Shown here piece after piece: positions 8,743-17,836 of a DNA stretch of 64,000 nt. The DNA comes from Thalassovita sp. Lineage in GTDB: Bacteria > Pseudomonadota > Alphaproteobacteria > Rhodobacterales > Rhodobacteraceae. The DNA is taken from contig JARGPB010000008.1 of NCBI GenBank assembly GCA_029212905.1, positions 1-64,000 of the forward strand. Reading direction: 5' to 3'. The notes under the pieces were generated by a model. The model did no database searches, was not told the DNA's origin, and saw nothing but the letters and a program-made list of their open reading frames with translations. The stretch's first letter is position 1. Each line of letters starts with the position of its first letter. The position numbers and the translations under genes are program-made.

Positions 8743-10212
8743 TTACGCAGGCTCGATCGCCAGGCAGAGATATTTCATCTCGACATAGTCTTCGTAACCG
8801 TACTTGGACCCCTCGCGGCCCTGACCGGACTGTTTGATCCCACCAAATGGCGCAACCTCAGTCGAAATCAGGCCAGTGTTCACGCCAACCATGCCGTATT
8901 CCAGTGCCTCGGCGACGCGCCAGACCTGCGACAGATCTTTCGCATAGAAATACGAGGCCAGCCCGAATTCAGTGTCATTCGCCAGTGCGATAACGTCCGC
9001 CTCGGTATCGAACTTGAACAGCGGCGCAACCGGACCGAAGGTCTCGTCCGAACTGATCAGCATCTCCTTGGTGACACCCGTCAGCACGGTCGGCTCATAG
9101 AACGTACCGCCCAGAGCATGGCGTTTTCCGCCAGTCGCGACAGTAGCGCCCTTTTGAACAGCATCCGCAATATGCGACTCGACCTTGGCCAAGGCCGCCT
9201 CGTTGATCAGCGGCCCCGCCGAGACACCCTCGCCGAATCCATCGCCGACCTGGACCTTCTCAACCGCTGCCTTCAGCTTTTCAGCAAAAGCATCATAGAC
9301 GCCGGATTGAACATACAGCCGGTTAGCACAGACACATGTCTGACCGTTGTTCCGGTATTTCGAGATCATCGCCCCTTCGACGGCAGCATCCAGATCACTG
9401 TCATTGAACACAATGAAAGGAGCGTTCCCGCCCAATTCCATCGAGGTTTTCATGACTTGATCCGCCGACTGCCGCATCAAGATTTTCCCGACATTTGTGG
9501 ACCCGGTGAACGTCAGCTTGCGCACCTTGGCGTTGCTACAGAATTCCTGTCCGACTTCGGCGCTTTTCAATGTTGTCACAACGCTGAACAGCCCCTTGGG
9601 CAACCCAGCCTGCTGGGCCAGATAGGCCATTGCCAATGCAGACAACGGTGTCAGCTCAGCCGGTTTCGCAACAAAAGAGCAGCCGACAGCCAAAGCCGGC
9701 GCCAGTTTGCGCGCCATCATTGCGTTAGGGAAATTCCACGGCGTGATCGAAGCGACAACCCCAACCGGCTGCTTCAGGACGAAAATCCGTTTGTCCGGCT
9801 GGTGCCCAGGAATGACGTCGCCATAAATGCGCTTTGCCTCTTCGGCAAACCATTCCACATACGAGGCACCATAGACAATTTCGCCTTTCGCCTCGGCGAT
9901 GGGTTTCCCCATCTCTGCTGTCAGAATGGTTGCCAGATCATCGACATTTTCCAGCATCAGATCAAAGAGCTTGCGCAAAACAGCACCGCGCTCTTTGCCT
10001 GTGCGCTTGGCCCATTCCTGCTGCGCCACATAGGCCGCATCAATCGCAACACGGGTTTCCGCGACGCCCATATTCGGCAGCGTCGCAATCAACTCGCCAG
10101 TCGACGGGTTGAAGACATCAAAAGTCTCGCCCGACGCGGCATCCGAAACCCAATCGCCATCAATATACGCCGCTGTGCAAAGCAGAGCAGGATTAGCAAG
10201 AGTAAGCGTCAT
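8743..10212 (-). CDS. gabD: NAD(P)-dependent succinate-semialdehyde dehydrogenase
   Basis: A 489-residue aldehyde dehydrogenase that oxidises succinate semialdehyde to succinate, the second step of GABA breakdown. The start is the ATG at 10210-10212 (MTLTLANPALLC), 1 nt after gabT; the open frame further upstream overlaps gabT and is not real. Catalytic residues are visible: E259 in MELGGNAPF and C293 in NNGQTCVCANR, with the TPWNFPNAMMARK cofactor-binding block. A GSTNVGK motif follows the GabD pattern rather than betaine aldehyde dehydrogenase. Coupling to gabT and length (E. coli GabD has 482 residues) support GabD specifically. Confidence 0.93.
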   Translation of the reverse strand: MTLTLANPALLCTAAYIDGDWVSDAASGETFDVFNPSTGELIATLPNMGVAETRVAIDAAYVAQQEWAKRTGKERGAVLRKLFDLMLENVDDLATILTAEMGKPIAEAKGEIVYGASYVEWFAEEAKRIYGDVIPGHQPDKRIFVLKQPVGVVASITPWNFPNAMMARKLAPALAVGCSFVAKPAELTPLSALAMAYLAQQAGLPKGLFSVVTTLKSAEVGQEFCSNAKVRKLTFTGSTNVGKILMRQSADQVMKTSMELGGNAPFIVFNDSDLDAAVEGAMISKYRNNGQTCVCANRLYVQSGVYDAFAEKLKAAVEKVQVGDGFGEGVSAGPLINEAALAKVESHIADAVQKGATVATGGKRHALGGTFYEPTVLTGVTKEMLISSDETFGPVAPLFKFDTEADVIALANDTEFGLASYFYAKDLSQVWRVAEALEYGMVGVNTGLISTEVAPFGGIKQSGQGREGSKYGYEDYVEMKYLCLAIEPA

Positions 10213-10213
10213 C

Positions 10214-11500
10214 TCAGATCCCCGCCGCTTTGACAGAGCGGATAGAGGTCTCGATGATGTCCAGAGCCTCGGCGAACACATCGTCCTGAATTGTAATCGG
10301 CGCCAAGAACCGAATGACATTCCCGTACACACCGCAAGTCAGCAGGATCAACCCGTGCTTGAGCGCCTCTGCCTTGATGGCATTGGTGAATTCTGGGTTA
10401 GGGGTGGACGTGCCTGCAACGTTGAATTCAACTGCATTCATAAAGCCGGGGCCGCGGATGTCGGCAATCTCGGGAATGTCGGAACGCAGGCTTTCCAGAC
10501 GTTGCTTCAGTCGAGCGCCAAGCATGTTGGCCCGATCGCACAGTTCCTCTTCGTCGATCACGTCCAGAACAGCGTTTGCGGCTGCAATCCCGATCGGGTT
10601 GCCACCATATGTGCCGCCCAGCCCACCTGGGTTCGCCGCATCCATGATCTCGGCACGGCCACAGACAGCTGCCAGAGGGAAGCCGCCAGCCAAGCCTTTG
10701 GCCATGGTGGTCAGGTCTGCCGAGACATCATGATGCTCCATGCAGAAGACCTTGCCGGTACGCGCAAACCCAGTTTGCACTTCGTCCGCAATCAGCAGGA
10801 TGCCGTGTTCGTCGCAAACTGCACGCAAGGCCTCCATGAAGCCTTTGGGTGCAGGGTAGAAACCACCTTCACCTTGAACGGGCTCCAGAATGATCGCAGC
10901 AACACGTGCCGGATCAACGTCGGCCTTGAACAGGCGATTGAGTTCGGCCAGGGAATGCTCGGTTGAAACGCCGTGCATCTCAATCGGGAAGGGTGCGTGG
11001 TACACATCGCCCGGCATCGCGCCGAACCCGGCTTTGTACGGGAAAACTTTGCCGGTCATCGACATTGTCATGAAGGTTCGCCCATGGAACCCGCCCGAAA
11101 AGGCGATGACGGCATTCCGGCCGGTCGCGGCGCGGGCGATCTTGATCGCGTTCTCGACGGCTTCGGCGCCGGTCGAGACAAAGACCGTTTTCTTGGCGAA
11201 ATCACCGGGAACGCGCGCGTTCAGGCGTTCGGCCAAACGGACATAGTTTTCATAGGGCACAACCTGATGGCAGGTATGCGTAAAGCGATCCAGCTGTTCC
11301 TTGACCGCCCCGATCACCCGAGGGTGCCGGTGCCCAGTATTCACAACGGCAATACCCGCCGCGAAATCAATATATCGATTTCCTTCGATATCCCAAATCT
11401 CGGAGTTTTCCGCACGATCTGCGTAAATCTCGGTCATCATACCAACACCGCGCGCGATTGCCTCGCCACGGCGCACTTGAACCTCTGCGTTTTTCATCAT
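10214..11500 (-). CDS. gabT: 4-aminobutyrate--2-oxoglutarate aminotransferase
   Basis: A 428-residue class-III PLP aminotransferase converting GABA and 2-oxoglutarate to succinate semialdehyde and glutamate. I choose the start at ATG 11498-11500 (MMKNAEVQVRRGEAIARG) because AGGGAC lies at ribosome-binding distance; an ATG nine codons upstream has no such site. The PLP lysine is K268 (TMAKGLAGGFP), matching E. coli GabT K268, and IADEVQTGFARTGK holds the cofactor aspartate. It is the first gene of gabTD and is divergent from an XRE-cupin regulator. Other omega-aminotransferases are related, but the gabD partner favours GabT. Confidence 0.92.
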   Translation of the reverse strand: MMKNAEVQVRRGEAIARGVGMMTEIYADRAENSEIWDIEGNRYIDFAAGIAVVNTGHRHPRVIGAVKEQLDRFTHTCHQVVPYENYVRLAERLNARVPGDFAKKTVFVSTGAEAVENAIKIARAATGRNAVIAFSGGFHGRTFMTMSMTGKVFPYKAGFGAMPGDVYHAPFPIEMHGVSTEHSLAELNRLFKADVDPARVAAIILEPVQGEGGFYPAPKGFMEALRAVCDEHGILLIADEVQTGFARTGKVFCMEHHDVSADLTTMAKGLAGGFPLAAVCGRAEIMDAANPGGLGGTYGGNPIGIAAANAVLDVIDEEELCDRANMLGARLKQRLESLRSDIPEIADIRGPGFMNAVEFNVAGTSTPNPEFTNAIKAEALKHGLILLTCGVYGNVIRFLAPITIQDDVFAEALDIIETSIRSVKAAGI

Positions 11501-11539
11501 GCCAGTCCCTAGAATCATATTTGCCATCGGACGGTATCG

Positions 11540-11573
11540 TAAATTAAACGTTTTTCAAATACTGTTTAATTTA
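11540..11573. promoter_or_regulatory. Inverted-repeat operator candidate in the gabT/regulator divergent promoter
   Basis: A perfect repeat TAAATTAAAC-N14-GTTTAATTTA spans 11540-11573 in the 166-nt gap between gabT and the XRE-cupin gene. AT-rich arms stand out in a GC-rich genome. The position, 40 nt before the gabT start and about 94 nt before the regulator, suits a site that controls both genes. Binding by the adjacent regulator is inferred. Confidence 0.5.
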
Positions 11574-11666
11574 TTCGGCAAAAATCCTGCATTTCCGTGC
11601 TAGCATTGCGATTATTTCACCGCCCATGCTAAACGGACAGCCAGGCCGCCAAAGGGAACTAAGAGT

Positions 11667-12251
11667 ATGAACGACTTCGATGTCGGCGAACGCTTCAAGC
11701 TGCTCCGCAAGCAACATGGGCTTTCTCAACGGCAACTGGCAGCGAAATCCGGGGTGACCAACGGCCTTATTTCCCTGATAGAAAGCAACAAAACCAATCC
11801 CTCCATTTCCTCGATTAAGAAGATCCTCACTGTTTTCGACATGAGCCTTGTCGATTTCTTCGAGGCAGAGCCGACAACGCAGGACAAATTCGCCTTTCGC
11901 TCGGATGAATTGCAGGAGATCAACCCCGAGCGTGTGTTTAATGAAGGCACCCCCGAAGGGCTGGCCGCGGTTTCATTGAAACGCATCGGACTAGGCAAAG
12001 ACAGCGCCCTGCTGATGCTGCACGAAGTATACGAGCCCGGCGCAGACACCGGCCCAGAATCCTACACACACGAAGGCGAAGAGGCCGGGTTCGTCGTCGA
12101 AGGCGAGCTTTTGCTGGTTGTCGGCGACAAGGCCCAGACCCTGTATCCCGGCGACGGCTACCAGTTTGACAGCAAGTTACCGCACAGGTTCAGAAATACA
12201 GGCACCAAGCGCTGTGTGGTCATCAGTGCCAGCACCCCGCCGTCGTTCTAA
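11667..12251 (+). CDS. XRE-family transcriptional regulator with C-terminal cupin domain
   Basis: A 194-residue HTH-cupin protein. Residues about 8-65 form an XRE helix-turn-helix (FKLLRKQHGLSQRQLAAKSGVTNGLISLIE); residues about 110-190 form a cupin_2 sensor barrel (YTHEGEEAGFVVEGELLLVVGD ... GDGYQFDSKLPHRFRNTG). This layout is that of PuuR, which represses putrescine/GABA catabolism in E. coli, and the gene is divergent from gabTD. I infer that it controls gabTD in response to a polyamine or GABA-like ligand; the ligand itself cannot be read from sequence. Confidence 0.85.
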   Translation: MNDFDVGERFKLLRKQHGLSQRQLAAKSGVTNGLISLIESNKTNPSISSIKKILTVFDMSLVDFFEAEPTTQDKFAFRSDELQEINPERVFNEGTPEGLAAVSLKRIGLGKDSALLMLHEVYEPGADTGPESYTHEGEEAGFVVEGELLLVVGDKAQTLYPGDGYQFDSKLPHRFRNTGTKRCVVISASTPPSF

Positions 12252-12372
12252 GGGCACCAGTCGCCACAGATCTTCGAATATTCGCATCCGTCATCTTGCT
12301 TTACCTACCCAATTCCGAGGCGTAGGACGGTAGCCACCGCCCTGTTCAATCCGCCGCGCAAAGGCCTCTCGG

Positions 12373-13302
12373 ATGCAAGATCTTCTGAATGTCGTCCTCC
12401 CCGTCTTTATCGTAATCGGATTCGGATATATCTCGGTCTGGAAAGGGTTCTTCACGGACTCCCATGTCGATGGGCTGATGAAATACACGCAAAACTTCGC
12501 CATACCCTGCCTGCTATTCGCAGCGATCTCGCGGCTAGACCTTAGCCAAAGTTTCGATCTGAAACTGCTCCTCTCATTCTACACTGGCGCCGCAACGGGC
12601 TTTACCTTGGCCATGCTGGGCGCGCGTTTCCTATTTGGGCGTCCATGGGAAGACAGCGTCGCAATTGGCTTTGTCGGTCTGTTTTCAAACTCGCTGTTGC
12701 TGGGTCTGCCCATCACCGAGCGCGCCTATGGAACCGACGCCCTGTCGGGAAACTATGCGATCGTGTCTGTCCACTCGCCGTTTTGCTACATGCTGGGGAT
12801 CACCGCGATGGAGATCGTCCGCGCCCGCAGCAGATCCCCCTTGAAACTGGCCAAACAGGTCGCTGGCGCAATGTTCCGCAATGCCTTGGTGGTTGGATTG
12901 CTGCTTGGCTTTGCGGTAAACTTAACCCATATCACCCTACCCGCCCCGCTGACCGCTGCAATTGACCTGATGGTGCGATCGGCTCTTCCTGCGGCGCTGT
13001 TCGGGCTGGGCGGCGTTCTGGTGCGCTATCGCCCCGAGGGCGACACCAAGGTCATCGCCTATGTCATTGCGATCAGCCTTGTTGTGCATCCTCTTATCGT
13101 CTGGACGCTTACTCGTAGCATGGATTTATCCGTCGCGTCACAGCGGTCGGCTGTATTGACTGCGGCGATGGCACCGGGGATCAACTCTTATGTCTTTGCA
13201 AACATGTACGGCGTCGGGCGCCGTGTTGCGGCCTCGTCCGTCTTGGTGGGCACAACGCTATGTATTCTGACGGTTTGGGTCTGGTTGCAGATCCTTCCGT
13301 GA
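12373..13302 (+). CDS. AEC-family (auxin efflux carrier-type) transporter
   Basis: A 309-residue membrane protein with about ten hydrophobic segments and the AEC fold. The N-terminus (LLNVVLPVFIVIGFGYISVWKGFF) and the mid region FVGLFSNSLLLGLPITERAYG are typical of bacterial AEC permeases, and the C-terminal part has the second inverted repeat (MAPGINSYVFANMYGVG). Bacterial members export or exchange small organic acids such as malate or malonate; the substrate here is not known. It stands alone between the gab regulator and an ABC exporter, with no close partner. Confidence 0.85.
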   Translation: MQDLLNVVLPVFIVIGFGYISVWKGFFTDSHVDGLMKYTQNFAIPCLLFAAISRLDLSQSFDLKLLLSFYTGAATGFTLAMLGARFLFGRPWEDSVAIGFVGLFSNSLLLGLPITERAYGTDALSGNYAIVSVHSPFCYMLGITAMEIVRARSRSPLKLAKQVAGAMFRNALVVGLLLGFAVNLTHITLPAPLTAAIDLMVRSALPAALFGLGGVLVRYRPEGDTKVIAYVIAISLVVHPLIVWTLTRSMDLSVASQRSAVLTAAMAPGINSYVFANMYGVGRRVAASSVLVGTTLCILTVWVWLQILP

Positions 13303-13373
13303 AGACATGCGTTTTTCACTGGCCCCTGACGCTGGACTCGTTAATCTGAGATCATCCAAACGCGAGCGATCCA

Positions 13374-14102
13374 GTGGCCGAAACCCGCCCCAAATCCTCG
13401 AAAGCTGCCTTCACCACCGCTGGCCTGACCAAGACCTACGGCGAAGGCGCCGCCGCAGTGCACGCGCTGCGCGGGGTGGACCTGACAATCCCTGACGGCG
13501 AATTTGTGGTGCTACTGGGGCCATCCGGCAGCGGTAAATCCACATTGCTGAATATCTTGGGCGGGCTGGATCGGCCGACGCTGGGCACCGCGCATTTCAA
13601 GGATCAGGCCCTAACCGACATGTCCGATGCTGAACTGACGAAATACCGGCGTGATCATGTCGGGTTTGTCTTTCAGTTCTATAACCTGATGCCCAGCCTG
13701 AATGCCCGCGAAAACGTCGAGCTGGTGACCGAAATCGCCCGCGACCCGCTGGACGCTGCGGACGCGCTGGCGCTGGTCGGACTGGACAGGCGCGCCAGCC
13801 ACTTTCCGTCAGAAATGTCAGGTGGCGAGCAACAACGCGTCGCCATCGCGCGTGCCGTCGCCAAACGCCCCACCGTTCTGTTCTGCGACGAGCCAACCGG
13901 CGCGCTGGACAGCGCCACTGGACGCGCCGTCCTGAAGGTTCTGACCGACGTGAACGAACGCTTGGGCACGACGGTCATCATCGTGACCCACGCCGCCAAC
14001 ACCGCTCAGTTGGCGGATCGCGTCATCCATTTCTCTGATGGCGGCATCCGCGAGGTCATCAAAAACGACACCAAGCTAACCGCCGCAGAAATCGAATGGT
14101 AA
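13374..14102 (+). CDS. ABC transporter ATP-binding protein (MacB/LolD type)
   Basis: A 242-residue ATPase of the LolD/MacB/FtsE group. Walker A GPSGSGKST lies near residue 53, the Q-loop in FVFQFYNLMPSLNARENV, the signature in SGGEQQRVAIARA and Walker B in VLFCDEPTGALD. The start is a GTG at 13374. The last codons overlap the permease gene by 7 nt, so the two are translationally coupled. With the FtsX permease and HlyD adaptor that follow it forms a complete tripartite exporter core; no TolC gene is present. The substrate is unknown. Confidence 0.93.
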   Translation: MAETRPKSSKAAFTTAGLTKTYGEGAAAVHALRGVDLTIPDGEFVVLLGPSGSGKSTLLNILGGLDRPTLGTAHFKDQALTDMSDAELTKYRRDHVGFVFQFYNLMPSLNARENVELVTEIARDPLDAADALALVGLDRRASHFPSEMSGGEQQRVAIARAVAKRPTVLFCDEPTGALDSATGRAVLKVLTDVNERLGTTVIIVTHAANTAQLADRVIHFSDGGIREVIKNDTKLTAAEIEW

Positions 14103-16462
14103 GCCCGCTAAACAAGAAGCTTTTGCGTGATCTGGCACGGATCAAAACCCAAGCAGCGGCGATCGGGCTGGTGATTGCTCTTGGCGTTTTGATGTTGGTC
14201 ATGATGAAGGGGCTGGTGAACACCCTGGATGAAACCCGGCTGGCCTATTACGACCGCTACCGCATGGCTGACGTCTTCGCCCCGGTCACCCGCGCACCTC
14301 AGCGAATGCTGGATCGGCTGGCCGCCTTGCCGGGAGTGACCGCCGTCGAGGGGCGCGTTTATGGCGGCGCCCTGATCGACATTGGCGCAACGGATCTACC
14401 TGTCCGGGCACAGGCCCTGTCCCTGCCCGACACCGGCCGCCCGCGTCTAAACGATGTCTATCTGACCGCCGGCCGCCTGCCCGAGCTTGGCCGCGCAGAT
14501 GAAATTCTCCTGCTTGAGGGCTTTGCCAAGGCGCGGGGGTTGGCGCTGAACGACCGCCTGACCGCCACAATGAACGGCACAAAACGTAGTTTCCGCATCG
14601 CGGGTTTGGCACAGTCACCAGAGTTCCTGTATTCAACCGCCCCTGGTGAAATGGTCCCGGATGACGCAAGGTTCGCTGTGTTCTGGATGCGTCAAGCTGC
14701 GCTGGCTGCCGCCTATGACATGCAGGGGGCGTTTAATCAGGCACTGCTGTCTCTAACCCGAGACACCACTCCTGAGGCCGTTATTATGGCCGCCGACCGG
14801 ATTCTCGCTCCTTACGGCGCCACCGGGGCCTTCGGGTTGGTTGATCTGACCTCGAACCGATTTGTCAGCGAAGAAATCAAAGGGCTGCGCGGGACATCCA
14901 CCGTGATACCGCCCATCTTTCTTGGGGTTGCGGCCTTTCTTTTGTACATCGTGGTCAACCGCATGGTGCAAGCCGAGCGCGAGCAGATAGGGTTATTAAA
15001 GGCGTTCGGCTATTCCTCGACCGAGGTTAGCCTGCATTACCTAAAGCTAGTACTGCTGATTGCAGTCCTAGGCGCGATCCTGGGTTCCATCGGCGGAATC
15101 GCAGCGGGCAATTCCTTGGCCTTGCTTTATCAGCAATATTACAAATTCCCCTTTCTGGTGTTCAGCGTCGACCCACGCAGCTTTGTCACCGGGTTTACCG
15201 TTTCAATCCTAACGGCCTCGATCGGGAGCCTGTTCGTTTTGCGTGGCGTCTTTCGCCTGACCCCCGCCGTTGCCATGCGCCCCCCCGCCCCGCCGGATTA
15301 TTCCCGTAGCTTCGATCTGGCCGCGAAATTGAAACGCTGGCTGGATCAACCCAGTCGCATGGTTCTGCGTCGGCTGACGCGCTATCCGGGACGGATGCTG
15401 GGCGCGGTGGTTGGCATCGGGACCGGACTGGCGCTGTCCGTGGCTTCGCTGACCTTGATGGCCGGTTTCAACACCACACTGGACCTCAGCTTCAACGTCA
15501 TGAACCGGGGCGAAATGGGGTTGAGCTTCACCACAAAGCAAACCGACAAAGCCCTACTGGAGCTGGGCCGCCTGCCCGGGGTCGAGCATGTCGAACCTTC
15601 GCGCGCCGTGTCGGCTGTGTTCCGAAACGGAACGTACAGCTATCGCGGCGCAATCGAAGGACGCCCCGAATTCCCGATCCTGAACCGGGTGATCAACGCT
15701 GACGAGCAGCCAATTTCGATGCGCCGCGAAGGCGTGATCCTGTCGAAACCCTTGTCCGAGATCCTGCATCTTGCCCCTGGCGACACCCTGACCGCCGAAA
15801 TCCGCGAGGGGCGCCGTCCGATTTTGCACCTGCCTGTGATCGGGGTCGCCGAAACCCTTATGGGCGCGCCTGCGTTCATGGAGCTGGGCGCCCTGTCGCG
15901 CGTCCTGAACGAACCTGGACAGATCACCGGAGCCACGCTGACAATCGACGAATCCCAACTGGCCGCGCTGACCGAGGACCTCAAGGCCATGCCGCAGATC
16001 GCGGGCATTTCCCTGAAATCCGACACCCGCGCCGCACTGGAGGACATCATGAACACCGGCCCAGGTTCTGTGCGATATGTGATGCTGGCCATCGCTGCGA
16101 TCATCACTTTTGGGATTGTGTATAACTCCGCCCGGATCGCCTTTGCAGAGCGGTCCCGCGATCTGGCCAGCCTGCGCGTAATGGGTTTCACCAAAGGCGA
16201 GGCCTCCTTTGTGCTACTGGGCGAACTGGCGGTGGTGACATTGGCCGCCCTCCCCCTAGGGGTGGGTTTGGGCTATGGTTTGACCTATCTCACGGTGCAG
16301 GGCTTTTCGACCGATATATACCAGATACCAGTGACCTTTAGCCCACGCAGCTATGGGCTGGCGATCAGCGCCGTGCTGATTGCGGCCGGGTTATCCGGGT
16401 GGCTGGTCAAACGCGAGCTGGACAGGGTTGACCTTGTGGCCGCGCTCAAGACACGGGAATAG
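14096..16462 (+). CDS. ABC transporter permease with two FtsX domains
   Basis: A 788-residue permease. It has an N-terminal membrane segment (AAAIGLVIALGVLMLVMMKGLV), a large periplasmic domain, a first FtsX block around residues 275-400 (FLGVAAFLLYIVVNRMVQAEREQIGLLKAFGYSS), a middle segment repeating this layout, and a second FtsX block at about 660-785 (ITFGIVYNSARIAFAERSRDLASLRVMGFT). Such duplicated FtsX proteins act in extraction or mechanotransmission rather than classical import. It overlaps the ATPase gene upstream and the HlyD adaptor starts 4 nt downstream. Substrate unknown. Confidence 0.9.
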   Translation: MVSPLNKKLLRDLARIKTQAAAIGLVIALGVLMLVMMKGLVNTLDETRLAYYDRYRMADVFAPVTRAPQRMLDRLAALPGVTAVEGRVYGGALIDIGATDLPVRAQALSLPDTGRPRLNDVYLTAGRLPELGRADEILLLEGFAKARGLALNDRLTATMNGTKRSFRIAGLAQSPEFLYSTAPGEMVPDDARFAVFWMRQAALAAAYDMQGAFNQALLSLTRDTTPEAVIMAADRILAPYGATGAFGLVDLTSNRFVSEEIKGLRGTSTVIPPIFLGVAAFLLYIVVNRMVQAEREQIGLLKAFGYSSTEVSLHYLKLVLLIAVLGAILGSIGGIAAGNSLALLYQQYYKFPFLVFSVDPRSFVTGFTVSILTASIGSLFVLRGVFRLTPAVAMRPPAPPDYSRSFDLAAKLKRWLDQPSRMVLRRLTRYPGRMLGAVVGIGTGLALSVASLTLMAGFNTTLDLSFNVMNRGEMGLSFTTKQTDKALLELGRLPGVEHVEPSRAVSAVFRNGTYSYRGAIEGRPEFPILNRVINADEQPISMRREGVILSKPLSEILHLAPGDTLTAEIREGRRPILHLPVIGVAETLMGAPAFMELGALSRVLNEPGQITGATLTIDESQLAALTEDLKAMPQIAGISLKSDTRAALEDIMNTGPGSVRYVMLAIAAIITFGIVYNSARIAFAERSRDLASLRVMGFTKGEASFVLLGELAVVTLAALPLGVGLGYGLTYLTVQGFSTDIYQIPVTFSPRSYGLAISAVLIAAGLSGWLVKRELDRVDLVAALKTRE

Positions 16463-16466
16463 CGAT

Positions 16467-17702
16467 ATGGCACAGAAAAAACGATCGCGGACATTGGTGA
16501 CATTGGGGGCGGCAGCGCTGGTTGTGGGCACCTTGGCCTATGCATTTTGGCCACGTCCGATGCTGGTGGATATGGGCGTCGTTTCCCAAGGCCCAATGCA
16601 GGTCACCATCAACGAAGAAGGCCGCACAACAGTGCACGAACCCTATGTTGTCTCGACACCGATCCAGGGCCGCCTGATGCGCCAAACCCTAGAGCCAGGG
16701 GACCAGGTAGAACAAGGAAGCACCGTAGCGCGAATGTTGCCGATCTCGCCTTCGGCGCTGGATGCCCGTACCCGTGAACAAGCCCGTGGCAACGTAACCG
16801 CCGCCGAAGCCGCCCTGCGCGTCGCCGAGGCGAACCTGAACAAGGCCCGTGCGGATCGCGATCTGGCCGATGCCAATCTGGAACGCACCAAACGCCTGTT
16901 TGCCAGTGGTATCGTCAGTCAGGCCGCTCTGGATGCGGATGAACGTGCGGCACGCGCTGCTCTGGCCGCACTGGACACCACGCGCGCGGCAATTTCGATG
17001 CGCGTGGCCGAGCTGAACAATGCGCGCACGGCGCTGGTATCCTTTGACGACCAGGGACTGGCCGAAGTCATCGACGCCGAGCAGGAAAACATCCTGCCGC
17101 TCAAGGCTCCGGTGCCCGGCACTATACTGAGGGTGATGCAACAGTCGGAAATCACCGTCCCCTCGGGCACGCCCATTCTTGAAATCGGGAATATCAAAAC
17201 CGACCTAGAGGTCCTGACCGAGCTCCTGTCCACCGATGCCGTGAAAATTCAGGCAGGGGATTCCGTAATCATCGACAACTGGGGGGGCACCCCGCCCCTG
17301 ATGGGGGTCGTTTCACGGATTGAACCCTGGGGGTTTACCAAAGTCTCGGCCCTGGGCGTCGAAGAACAGCGCGTCAAAGCCACCATCCGTTTTTCCAGCC
17401 CCTATGAGGAACGCATGGCGCTGGGTCATGGGTTTCGCGTGGAAACACGGATCATCATCTGGTCCGCTGACCAAGCCACGACCGTACCAGCCGGGGCATT
17501 GTTCCGAAGCGGCCAAGACAGCTGGGCCGTGTTCGTCGTACAGGACAACATAGCGCACCAACGCCCGGTCACAGTGGCGGCGAACAACGGCTTGACCGCT
17601 GCAATTTCCGAAGGGGTCAGCCCTGACGAGCAGATCATACTGTATCCCCCCGCGGGCCTGACCGACGGGCAGCGTGTGGCCCAGCGAAGCGCCTACCAGT
17701 GA
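16467..17702 (+). CDS. Efflux periplasmic adaptor (HlyD/MacA-like) subunit
   Basis: A 411-residue membrane-fusion protein. It starts at ATG 16467 (MAQKKRSRTL), followed by one membrane anchor (ALVVGTLAYAFWP). A barrel/lipoyl half (VSTPIQGRLMRQTLEPGDQVEQG), a long Ala/Arg-rich coiled-coil hairpin at about residues 100-190, the second lipoyl half (LKAPVPGTILRVM) and beta-barrel domains follow in the usual order. It bridges the inner-membrane exporter to an outer-membrane channel. Four nucleotides separate it from the permease gene, so the three genes form one operon. Confidence 0.9.
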   Translation: MAQKKRSRTLVTLGAAALVVGTLAYAFWPRPMLVDMGVVSQGPMQVTINEEGRTTVHEPYVVSTPIQGRLMRQTLEPGDQVEQGSTVARMLPISPSALDARTREQARGNVTAAEAALRVAEANLNKARADRDLADANLERTKRLFASGIVSQAALDADERAARAALAALDTTRAAISMRVAELNNARTALVSFDDQGLAEVIDAEQENILPLKAPVPGTILRVMQQSEITVPSGTPILEIGNIKTDLEVLTELLSTDAVKIQAGDSVIIDNWGGTPPLMGVVSRIEPWGFTKVSALGVEEQRVKATIRFSSPYEERMALGHGFRVETRIIIWSADQATTVPAGALFRSGQDSWAVFVVQDNIAHQRPVTVAANNGLTAAISEGVSPDEQIILYPPAGLTDGQRVAQRSAYQ

Positions 17703-17836
17703 TCCAGCCAGAATTGCGGCGCCATCTTGCTGGTTTCGCCGCGAAACCGCACAATTCCGCGTGAACATTGAGACAGATCGCCCTATCTTGTGCGTATAAG
17801 TCTTCAGTTCCTTATTGCGCGGCCCCAGATCCTGAC

